Positions 1-6,374 of a stretch of DNA of 8,511 bases are shown piece after piece. Source of the DNA: CAIZGX01 sp039805165. Its GTDB lineage: Bacteria; Bacteroidota; Bacteroidia; Flavobacteriales_D; Sanyastnellaceae. Numbering within the stretch: position 1 is the first letter of the stretch; each line of letters starts with the position of its first letter. Where the stretch lies: the NCBI GenBank assembly GCA_039805165.1, contig JBDLUS010000061.1, positions 1 through 8,511 on the forward strand, written 5' to 3'. The notes beneath the pieces are model-generated. The model did not search any database, had not been told where the DNA came from, and worked only from the letters and a program-made list of their open reading frames with translations. The position numbers were made by a program, and so were the translations under genes.

Positions 1-933
1 ACAGATGTTCTCATAGTGAAGAACAAAATTTATGTCTTAGCAGGAAACGACTGTAGCGTTTGGGAATTGAACACCGCCGATCAGTCTTCGAAATTAATTT
101 GGAGAAGCGAAAACAAAGACGCTAACGGCAATGCCCTCAGCGCCCTTTCCCTTCAATTCTTCAACAAAGAATTTTATATGCTGAAAAGCAACGGGACTAT
201 TTCAAAATTCAAAAAGAAGAAAGAGCAAATCGCCTATGCGCCTGAAGCGCCCGTAAATCGCGCGGGTGGATTCACCTTCTACAACAGTGATCTTGTCATA
301 AGCGAACCCTTCAACCAAAAAATTTCGTGGTTGGGAAGTGTGAAAAATATGGCTGGAAGTGGTGTGGTTGGACTGAAAGATGGTGCTGCTGACACTGCAC
401 AGTTCACGCGCCCAATGGCTTTGAATAAAATTGGAAGTGAAATTTTCGTTTGCGAAGGTGGATACGGTGTGCTGCGCAAATGGCGCATGGTGTCGAATGA
501 AGTGAAGAGTTTTTATCCGGTCGTGAGCCAAGAGGCTTTGTACTCGGGCGAATCTCCAAATGCCGGAGAGGCAGTGGCATTAGAACCCGTGATTGTTGAA
601 CCCGGAAAGACCACGTTGAAATTGAGCATCGATGCTCCTGGATATTTCTTATTGAATACGGAAGAGAACGGTGTGTTCACCGACGAGAACTCGGGTATAA
701 CCGCATCGGCTGAAGTCTTAACCGATGGGAAGGTTGATTTAGTCTTGGAGGTTCCAGCCAACAGAACCGAAATGGGATTCATTCAATTGGGATTGCAGTT
801 GGTGCTGCATCCGAACGACGCGCCGAAGATGACCTACATGAAAAGAATGTTCGTGGTGTTTACGTATGAAATTCTTCCAGGAAGTGAACACGAGCAAGAG
901 CTCATCATTCATCCGTTTGTAAAACCCAATTAA
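1..933 (+). CDS. NHL-repeat protein, C-terminal part (5' end outside window)
   Basis: Partial gene: the frame is open from base 1 (visible start TDVLIVKNK), so the GTG at 16 is an internal valine, not a start. About 310 residues are visible, ending in TAA at 931-933. The clearest motif is an NHL beta-propeller repeat at 352-426, with the pattern G-x-x-G-L-K-D-G-A-x-x-x-A-x-F-x-x-P. A second blade-like stretch precedes it. After the propeller (about 545 onward) comes a beta-rich tail with a GYFLN-like segment, resembling the C-terminal domain of NHLRC2-type proteins. In that family an N-terminal thioredoxin-like domain precedes the propeller; here it would lie upstream and cannot be seen. NHL propellers generally bind proteins or other ligands; the role of this one is unknown. 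It converges on the TPR gene with stop codons overlapping. The NHL repeat is seen directly; the NHLRC2-like assignment is inference. Confidence 0.72.
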   Translation, partial: TDVLIVKNKIYVLAGNDCSVWELNTADQSSKLIWRSENKDANGNALSALSLQFFNKEFYMLKSNGTISKFKKKKEQIAYAPEAPVNRAGGFTFYNSDLVISEPFNQKISWLGSVKNMAGSGVVGLKDGAADTAQFTRPMALNKIGSEIFVCEGGYGVLRKWRMVSNEVKSFYPVVSQEALYSGESPNAGEAVALEPVIVEPGKTTLKLSIDAPGYFLLNTEENGVFTDENSGITASAEVLTDGKVDLVLEVPANRTEMGFIQLGLQLVLHPNDAPKMTYMKRMFVVFTYEILPGSEHEQELIIHPFVKPN

Positions 934-1982
934 TCGTCGCCGCGAAGTCTTCCTAACTCAAGCGCTGCTTCCGTGTAGTCGGGTTTCAATTTCAATGCTA
1001 AATTCAAATCGGCTTCGGCATTGATTTTATCTCCTTTGCCTTCATGGCAAAGTGCGCGGTTATAAGCAGCTTGATAGTAATTCGGATTTTTTTCCAACGC
1101 TAAATTGAACGATTCAATTCCTTTTTGATAGTCTTTCAAATAAACGAGATAAACAAATCCTTTGTTGAAATAAGCGGCAGAAAAATTCGCATCTATACCA
1201 ATGATCTTGTCGTAGCAAACGAGTGCTTCTTGATAGTTGTTCGAATTTTTCACTCCAGTTTCCTGAAGGAAAATGGCCTTGTTGTAATACGGTTCAATGA
1301 AGTTTGGGTGCAGTTCTATAGCCGAGTTGTAATACTCTTTTGCAAGCGGATTGCCATAACTCGCACACACCAATCCCGCTTCCACGTAAGCGTCGTAATA
1401 ACTTGGGTCTACTTCAATGGCGGTTTGATAAGAGCTTAAGGCCAGCGTGGTGTCCTTTACTTGGCGATACAATCTTCCTTTCAAGTAGTAGGCGTATGCC
1501 ACACGCTCGTCTTGACGAAGCACCGTGTTAATTTGCTGAAGCGCCAATTCATAATTATTCAAAGCAATATCCATGGCCGCCTTTTCAAGCAATCCCTCTT
1601 TGTGCTGCGGGTCTTTTTCAAGGCATTTCTTGAAATCGTCATAAGCTTCAACCACACGCTGCTGATCGAAATGAATCTTTCCTGCAGTGAAGTAGATATC
1701 TGCTTTTGTTGAATCAATCGCCTTTGCACGCACAATGTCGGCATTCGCTTCAGCGTATTTTTTCAATCCAGAATAATAGCGTGCACGCTCTAGGTAATGC
1801 GCAAAGTTGTTCGGCTCGGCTGTAATCTTGGCGTTAATGGCTCGAAGTGTCGTGTCTGACGTTTCTTCAATGCCCAGGTCTTTGCCTGAATTGCAGCTTT
1901 TGCATGATTCAAGGGTAGAGGCAAACGCACAAACGAGCACCAGGGCGGAAACGGAAAAAAGGGTCTTGAGTTTTTTCAACAT
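930..1982 (-). CDS. TPR-repeat lipoprotein
   Basis: A 350-residue protein made almost entirely of tetratricopeptide repeats. The N-terminus MLKKLKTLF is followed by a hydrophobic stretch (residues 8-23) and a lipobox-like LESC with Cys27, suggesting export and lipid anchoring in the cell envelope. About eight TPR units follow (roughly residues 57-334), each with the W/Y-x-x-x-G/A...A-x-x-x-F/Y...A-I/L-x-x-x-P spacing, for example around AIEVDP and ALEKNP. TPRs form helical scaffolds for protein partners; the partner is unknown. I chose the ATG at 1982 rather than the in-frame TTG at 2003: the extra seven residues would delay the signal peptide, and that TTG lies inside a good -7 promoter element (2001-2008). 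The gene diverges from the flippase gene and its stop (930-932) overlaps that of the upstream convergent gene. TPR identity is firm; lipoprotein status is likely. Confidence 0.88.
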   Translation of the reverse strand: MLKKLKTLFSVSALVLVCAFASTLESCKSCNSGKDLGIEETSDTTLRAINAKITAEPNNFAHYLERARYYSGLKKYAEANADIVRAKAIDSTKADIYFTAGKIHFDQQRVVEAYDDFKKCLEKDPQHKEGLLEKAAMDIALNNYELALQQINTVLRQDERVAYAYYLKGRLYRQVKDTTLALSSYQTAIEVDPSYYDAYVEAGLVCASYGNPLAKEYYNSAIELHPNFIEPYYNKAIFLQETGVKNSNNYQEALVCYDKIIGIDANFSAAYFNKGFVYLVYLKDYQKGIESFNLALEKNPNYYQAAYNRALCHEGKGDKINAEADLNLALKLKPDYTEAALELGRLRGDD

Positions 1983-2000
1983 AACATTCAATTGAGCTAT

Positions 2001-2008
2001 CAAAAGTA
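2001..2008 (-). promoter_or_regulatory. Bacteroidota-type -7 element for the TPR gene
   Basis: On the minus strand this reads TACTTTTG, an exact match to the Bacteroidota -7 consensus TAnnTTTG. Transcription would start a few bases downstream, giving a leader of roughly 10-15 bases before the ATG at 1982. No good -33 TTG is visible at the usual spacing (only TTC-like bases about 23 upstream), so the call rests on the -7 element and its position. Confidence 0.5.
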
Positions 2009-2047
2009 AGGTGTTCGTCTTTTCTTTCCTTGAAGAATTTATTTTAC

Positions 2048-2062
2048 GGTCGATTTTCGACC
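2048..2062. repeat. Perfect inverted repeat in the divergent promoter region (possible operator)
   Basis: GGTCGA-TTT-TCGACC: two perfect 6-base arms around a 3-base centre, in the gap between the divergently transcribed TPR and flippase genes. The arms are GC-rich compared with the surrounding AT-rich gap. It overlaps the first four bases of the plus-strand -7-like element (2059-2066), the geometry of a repressor operator. A terminator is unlikely because both genes run away from it and no T-run longer than three follows. The biological role is inference. Confidence 0.45.
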
Positions 2063-2066
2063 TTTG
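2059..2066 (+). promoter_or_regulatory. Candidate -7 element for the flippase gene
   Basis: GACCTTTG followed by CA matches TAnnTTTG at seven of eight bases (G instead of T at the first position). The nearest upstream TTG (2030-2032) is 26 bases away, longer than the usual -33/-7 spacing, so this is tentative. If real, transcription starts near 2070-2073 and excludes the TTG at 2064 as a start codon. Confidence 0.35.
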
Positions 2067-2087
2067 CAGAACATTAATTTCAAACCA

Positions 2088-3623
2088 TTGGCATCCGAAG
2101 GCAAACAGTTCGTTTCTAGTTTTTCATGGAATTCCGCTACGGTGGTTTTGCAAATTCTTATCCAGTTGGGCTATACCGCTTTGCTGGCAAGGCTTATTGC
2201 CCCAGAGAATTTTGCTGTCATGGGAATTGTGCTCAGCCTTATGGGTTTCGCCGAGATCTTTTCACAGATTGGTTTAGGCCCTGCACTCATTCAACGAAAA
2301 GACATTGAGCAATCGCACATTAATTCTGCATTCACCACTTCGCTTGGGTTGGGATTAATCTTCACGCTGTCGTTTGTCGCTGCATCACCTTTGATCGCCA
2401 GAGCCTACGGCATAGATACGTTGAAGGAAATTATTCCTGTCGTGTGTTCAAGCTTCACCATTTCAGCATTGAGCGTGGTGCCGCGAAACCTCATGATGAA
2501 GGAAATGAAATTCAAATCGTTCTTCACGGCGAGCATGTTAAGCATAGTAGGTGGAAACCTAATCGTTGGATTGTGGTTGGCTTACGGTGGTTACGAGATC
2601 TGGGCCTACGTGTGGGCGCTGTTCGCGCAGAATGCGCTTATGACTTTAGCCTGTTGGATCCTTCAGCCTACGCGCGTCCAGTTCAAATGGAATAAAAAAG
2701 CGACGCTTCAATTGTTGAACTACGGTGCGGGAAGTTCACTCTTTAACGCATTGAACTACGCAGCAACAAAGGTCGACGTTTCCGTTCTTCCCCTCTTTTC
2801 GAAAGGCACTGCGCTTTTTCCGAATACCGTTTCGTTGAATCAGGCGGGTATGTACGAAAGAGGCGCATACGTAGCGTCCCTTCCAATTACAATTATGGCT
2901 AAACTGAGCGATAGCGTCCTCTTCAGCGGGATGTCGAAATTGCAAGAAGAGACTGAACGCCTGAAGCGTGTGGTACTAGCCGCCACTAATGTGCTGAGCA
3001 TTTTAATTTTTCCAGTGGCTTGTTTCGTCTTTGTATTTAGTGAAGATATTCTTCGTGTTTATTTAGGGAGCAGTTACATGGGCGCAGCGCATCTGTTGCA
3101 ATGGCTTTTCGTAGCCGTTATTTTTAGAACATTAACGCGCCCTATCGATTCGCTGCTTCGCGCCAAAGGAGCGGTTTACAAGGGCAGTTGGATCAAAGGC
3201 ATTTATCTCATCTTAATGGTCGTTGGAGTTCTGGTTGCTGGGCGTTATTCGGTTGAAGCCGTAGCAATTTCAATTGCAGTAACAACTGGCATTCATTACC
3301 TCATGATGATTTCGTTTGCGCACCAGATTGCGGGTGTTCCAATAAAGGATCAGTTTGCGGCATTGGTTCCAGGATCTCGCATTGGAGCCATGACTTTGCT
3401 CGCAGCTTACCTCGCGAAATACATGGCCGTGCGTTCGCACATCGATGGAATTTGGCTGTTGTTGTTTGCAATTTGTTGTGTAGCCGTTGGTGGTTGTATT
3501 TTGGTTTACATTCGTCCGCAATGGTTGGGTGAAAGAAGTGTGAATCCACTTTTTATTGTACCAGAAAGATTTCGGAAATTTCCGTTTTTAAATAGAATTT
3601 ACAAAGCCTTCGATGAAGAATAG
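2088..3623 (+). CDS. Polysaccharide/oligosaccharide flippase, Wzx-like (MOP superfamily)
   Basis: A multi-spanning inner-membrane protein of 511 residues, the usual length for Wzx/lipopolysaccharide-biosynthesis flippases, which move lipid-linked glycans across the membrane. It has about 12 or more hydrophobic segments. Family hallmarks are the N-terminal amphipathic run ending in SFSWN, an early helix ending in LARLIAPENFAVMG, the loop EIFSQIGLGPALIQRKDI (residues 56-73), and a later LSDSVLFSGMSKLQEE (273-288), matching the family's P-x-x-S-x-L-Q pattern. No ATG lies near the beginning. I chose TTG at 2088 (MASEGKQF), which places Lys6 and Trp14 as in relatives; TTG at 2064 adds eight residues and sits in a -7-like element. 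Residues about 233-251 look like a short insertion. Its 3' end overlaps the next gene by 11 bases. Substrate unknown: no dedicated glycan cluster surrounds it. Confidence 0.88.
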   Translation: MASEGKQFVSSFSWNSATVVLQILIQLGYTALLARLIAPENFAVMGIVLSLMGFAEIFSQIGLGPALIQRKDIEQSHINSAFTTSLGLGLIFTLSFVAASPLIARAYGIDTLKEIIPVVCSSFTISALSVVPRNLMMKEMKFKSFFTASMLSIVGGNLIVGLWLAYGGYEIWAYVWALFAQNALMTLACWILQPTRVQFKWNKKATLQLLNYGAGSSLFNALNYAATKVDVSVLPLFSKGTALFPNTVSLNQAGMYERGAYVASLPITIMAKLSDSVLFSGMSKLQEETERLKRVVLAATNVLSILIFPVACFVFVFSEDILRVYLGSSYMGAAHLLQWLFVAVIFRTLTRPIDSLLRAKGAVYKGSWIKGIYLILMVVGVLVAGRYSVEAVAISIAVTTGIHYLMMISFAHQIAGVPIKDQFAALVPGSRIGAMTLLAAYLAKYMAVRSHIDGIWLLLFAICCVAVGGCILVYIRPQWLGERSVNPLFIVPERFRKFPFLNRIYKAFDEE

Positions 3624-4314
3624 AGGAGTAGTTGTTATCGTATGTTGTTTGTTGAATGTGTTCAGCTCTTTCGGGCAGAGTAAGTTGGTATTGAATGCTC
3701 CCGATAGTTTGTCATTCCTCTTGTTTGTAGACGAAGCGCAGGTGAACACTCTTCCGGTTTCCTCTGTTTCAATTTCGAAATTGAATGTTGGAAAGCATAA
3801 CGTAAAGGTGTTGGTTCAAGCGCAAGAAGCCATGTTTTTGCTGAACGCCAAAAACCTTGTTTCGCACAGCTTCACAGTTTCTGTTTTGAACAACAAACTC
3901 GAGTTGGTTCCTTCAGGCGAATTAAAACTTCAAGCCAAGGCTTTTCAGTTTTGGCAGAACAGTGCAATTCCTGTTGCAACCAACGACAATGTTTATGTTG
4001 GGAAGAAGGGATGTGAGAATCCTGCTTTAGAAACATCGGTAGACTCGCTCGTTTCAGTTCTTCATTCTAGACCTTTCGATACCGCAAGGAAGGCGCTAGC
4101 AAGCATGCATTTGCAAGAGACTTGCTTTTTGGTGAAAGACATCGTGAAGATTATTTCAACCATTGAATTGGAAGAGAATCGAATGGATTGCATCGTTACT
4201 TCATTAAATCAAGTATATGATTTGGAGCATATCAATGAACTGATTGAGTTGGTTATTCTTGAACGAAACAAAGAAGCCATTCAACAGAAAATTTCACAAT
4301 TACAAAATCAGTAA
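3613..4314 (+). CDS. Secreted DUF4476-domain protein
   Basis: A 233-residue protein with a clear signal peptide: MKNR, a hydrophobic core (residues 5-17) and a likely cleavage site at SFG|Q (after residue 21), so it should be periplasmic or exported. Residues 24-102 are beta-rich and resemble a PEGA-like fold, with a P-x-S-x-x-x-x-x-L-x-x-G-x-H-x-V-x-V pattern at 49-67. After a linker, residues 133-224 match DUF4476, a Bacteroidota-enriched helical domain of unknown function: C134-x-x-P, F155-D-T-A-R, C171-F, then a Y-D-L-E-H-I-N-E-L segment (202-210). C134, C171 and C193 could form a disulfide. The ATG at 3613 overlaps the flippase 3' end by 11 bases, so the two are probably co-transcribed. 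No function is known; the operon link suggests an envelope role. The DUF4476 call is from pattern recognition. Confidence 0.8.
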   Translation: MKNRGVVVIVCCLLNVFSSFGQSKLVLNAPDSLSFLLFVDEAQVNTLPVSSVSISKLNVGKHNVKVLVQAQEAMFLLNAKNLVSHSFTVSVLNNKLELVPSGELKLQAKAFQFWQNSAIPVATNDNVYVGKKGCENPALETSVDSLVSVLHSRPFDTARKALASMHLQETCFLVKDIVKIISTIELEENRMDCIVTSLNQVYDLEHINELIELVILERNKEAIQQKISQLQNQ

Positions 4315-4329
4315 GAAACATTTAAAGAC

Positions 4330-4337
4330 TACATTTG
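4330..4337 (+). promoter_or_regulatory. Candidate -7 element of the serC operon (possibly leaderless)
   Basis: TACATTTG is an exact match to TAnnTTTG and lies in the only gap (27 bases) ahead of the serine operon, ending four bases before the serC ATG at 4342. Transcription would then begin at or within a base or two of the start codon, giving a leaderless or nearly leaderless mRNA. No TTG -33 element is seen at the normal distance, which lowers confidence; read-through from the upstream gene is the alternative. Confidence 0.42.
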
Positions 4338-4341
4338 AATC

Positions 4342-5412
4342 ATGAAAAAAGTACACAATTTTAGCGCGGGTCCTTGCATTTTACCCTCATCTGTTATTGA
4401 AGGTTCGGCAGATGCTATTCGTGAATTCGACGGCATGGGATTGTCGTTGATTGAAATTTCGCACAGAAGTAAAAACTTCGAGCGAGTGATGGACGAAGCG
4501 CGTCAATTGGTGAAAGATATTTTGAATCTTGAAGATCGTTACGAAGTATTGTTCCTTCAAGGCGGAGCAACACTCGGGTTCTACATGGTTCCTTTGAATA
4601 TTTTGAAGGAAGGTGGAAAGGCTGCTTACGCAAACACAGGTGTTTGGGCGAGCGGTGCAATTAAAGAAGCGAAGTTGGTAGGAAATATTGATGTGGTAAC
4701 CGACAGTTCTGCTTCGAACCACAATCATATTCCGGAACTGCCAACATTAGACGGATACGACTATTTTCACTTCACATCGAATAACACCATTTACGGTACG
4801 CAGTACCAAACCATGCCGAAGGTGAATGTGCCTTTGGTGTGCGACATGAGTTCTGATATTTTCTCAAAGGAATTTAACGCGAATGATTTCTCGTTGATAT
4901 ACGCGGGTGCTCAGAAGAACATGGGGCCAGCAGGAGCAACGTTGTACATCGTAGATAAAGAAATGTTGGGTAAGACAGGAAGAAAACTTCCTTCATATTT
5001 AGACCTTGCTTCTCATATTTCAAAAGACAGCATGGCGAACACACCTCCAGTGTTTTCGGTTTACGCAAGTATGCTCATGCTGCGCTGGATTAAAGAGAAC
5101 GGAGGGTTGAAAGGAATGGAAATTCACAACCGCGCAAAGCAAGAATTATTCTATGCGGAATTAGATCGCAACAGTTTATTCCACGGACACAGTGTTCCTG
5201 AAAGCCGCTCTTGGATGAACCCAACTTTCCGTTTGAATAACGAAGAGCACGCTGCAGCATTCGATGCAATGTGGAAAGAAGCGGGCATTAGCGGAATCGC
5301 TGGACACCGCAGTGTTGGCGGATACCGCGCTTCTATGTACAACGCACTTCCTTTGGAAAGCGTTCAAGTGTTGGTAGATGTAATGAAAGAATTCGAACGT
5401 AAAAACGGATAA
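4342..5412 (+). CDS. serC: Phosphoserine aminotransferase (EC 2.6.1.52)
   Basis: SerC, a class V PLP-dependent aminotransferase, converts 3-phosphohydroxypyruvate and glutamate to O-phosphoserine and 2-oxoglutarate in the cytoplasm; it can also serve the 4-phosphohydroxythreonine step of PLP synthesis. The protein has 356 residues, close to the usual ~360. Landmarks: N-terminal NFSAGPCILP (6-15), HRS (41-43), the phosphate-binding FLQGGAT (71-77), TSNNTIYGTQY (145-155), D168 in DMSSDIFS for the PLP ring nitrogen, and Schiff-base lysine K192 in AGAQKNMGPAG. The C-terminal GIAGHRSVGGYRASMYNA is the family's substrate-binding end. All key residues are present, so it should be active. It is the first gene of a tight four-gene operon, with one base separating its stop from the serA ATG. 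The start is ATG with no Shine-Dalgarno and a possible leaderless promoter just upstream. Confidence 0.97.
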   Translation: MKKVHNFSAGPCILPSSVIEGSADAIREFDGMGLSLIEISHRSKNFERVMDEARQLVKDILNLEDRYEVLFLQGGATLGFYMVPLNILKEGGKAAYANTGVWASGAIKEAKLVGNIDVVTDSSASNHNHIPELPTLDGYDYFHFTSNNTIYGTQYQTMPKVNVPLVCDMSSDIFSKEFNANDFSLIYAGAQKNMGPAGATLYIVDKEMLGKTGRKLPSYLDLASHISKDSMANTPPVFSVYASMLMLRWIKENGGLKGMEIHNRAKQELFYAELDRNSLFHGHSVPESRSWMNPTFRLNNEEHAAAFDAMWKEAGISGIAGHRSVGGYRASMYNALPLESVQVLVDVMKEFERKNG

Positions 5413-5413
5413 G

Positions 5414-6373
5414 ATGAAAATTTTAGCAAACGACGGAATAGACTCAAAAGGACAAGCTGCTTTGGAAGCAATGGGTTGCACAGTTCTTACTGAAAAAGTA
5501 AGTCAAGATGCATTGGCCGGTTTCGTTCACAGTGAAAACATCGACGGACTTTTGGTTCGAAGCGCAACCACTGCAAGAAAAGAATTAATCGACGCTTGTC
5601 CGAATTTGAAGTTCATCGGTCGTGGTGGAGTTGGTATCGATAACATTGACGCGGTTTATGCGCGTGAAAAAGGAGTAGACGTTTTCAACACCCCTGCGAG
5701 CAGCAGCGCGAGCGTGGCGGAATTGGTAATGGCTATGATGTTCGCTTCGAACAGATTTCTTTATCAAGCCGGTGGCGCAATGCCAGTAAACGGAGAAGAA
5801 ACGTTTGAAGTGTTGAAGAAGAATTACGGGAAAGGAAAAGAGGTGAAAGGAAAGACATTGGGCATTATTGGCTTCGGCCGCATTGGTCAGTCTTTGGCTG
5901 AATACGCCTTGGGATGCGGCATGCGCGTGATGTTCTTCGATCGTTCGAAGACAGAACAAACGGTAACGCTTTCTATTAACGGTTCTCCGCTTGAAGTGAA
6001 ATTGGATGATTCTTCTTTCGAAGAAGTTCTTCGCGAAAGCGATTTCATTTCGTTACACGTTCCGAAACAACCGAACGGAAGTTCGGTTATTGGTGCCGCA
6101 GAGTTCGCGCTCATGAAAAAGAATGCAGTGGTGATCAACACCAGTCGTGGCGGTACTATTCACGAAGGTGAATTAATTGAGGCGTTGGATAACGGCGTTA
6201 TTGCGGGTGCTTGTTTAGATGTTTTTGAAAACGAACCACGTCCGAATGCTGCGCTCTTGAAGCATGTGAAAATTATTACTACTCCGCACATTGGTGCTGC
6301 AACAGCAGAAGCGCAAGAGCGCATAGGTTTAGAGATAGCAGACAATGTGAAACGAATTATGCAAGGCGCATAA
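5414..6373 (+). CDS. serA: D-3-phosphoglycerate dehydrogenase, short form without ACT domain (EC 1.1.1.95)
   Basis: A D-2-hydroxyacid dehydrogenase that by context oxidises 3-phosphoglycerate to 3-phosphohydroxypyruvate with NAD, the first committed step of serine synthesis. The 319 residues contain the substrate-domain segments RSATTARKE (49-57) and GRGGVGIDNID (69-79), the Rossmann motif GFGRIG (153-158), and D176 in FFDRSK, which favours NAD over NADP. The catalytic triad is R245 (NTSRGG), E274 (DVFENEP) and H292 (TPHIG). The protein ends soon after the last helix: the ACT/regulatory domain that makes E. coli SerA about 410 residues long is missing, so serine feedback through ACT is not expected. 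Its ATG follows the serC stop by one base (TAAGATGAA) and the same junction leads to the next gene. Other 2-hydroxyacid substrates are possible, but the serC pairing makes SerA by far the likeliest. Confidence 0.93.
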   Translation: MKILANDGIDSKGQAALEAMGCTVLTEKVSQDALAGFVHSENIDGLLVRSATTARKELIDACPNLKFIGRGGVGIDNIDAVYAREKGVDVFNTPASSSASVAELVMAMMFASNRFLYQAGGAMPVNGEETFEVLKKNYGKGKEVKGKTLGIIGFGRIGQSLAEYALGCGMRVMFFDRSKTEQTVTLSINGSPLEVKLDDSSFEEVLRESDFISLHVPKQPNGSSVIGAAEFALMKKNAVVINTSRGGTIHEGELIEALDNGVIAGACLDVFENEPRPNAALLKHVKIITTPHIGAATAEAQERIGLEIADNVKRIMQGA

Positions 6374-6374
6374 G

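Noticed and set aside
16..18. GTG as start codon of the first gene
   Set aside because: The frame is open to base 1 (TDVLI precedes it) and the protein would start in mid-propeller, so the gene is simply cut by the window edge.
202..531. Minus-strand open frame of 109 codons
   Set aside because: It is opposite the NHL-repeat coding sequence, is rich in His, Ser and Phe as expected of an antisense shadow, and shows no family motif.
2011..2277. Plus-strand frame of 88 codons starting in the divergent gap
   Set aside because: It overlaps the flippase start in another frame, begins inside the promoter region, and its sequence shows no domain.
3573..3589. CGGAAATTTCCG palindrome followed by TTTTT, terminator-like
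   Set aside because: It lies inside the flippase coding sequence, upstream of an overlapping gene. The stem is only four or five mostly A/T pairs with almost no loop, so it is too weak for a terminator.
5585..5959. Minus-strand open frame of 124 codons
   Set aside because: It is antisense to the middle of serA, whose conserved motifs cover the region; no recognisable protein.
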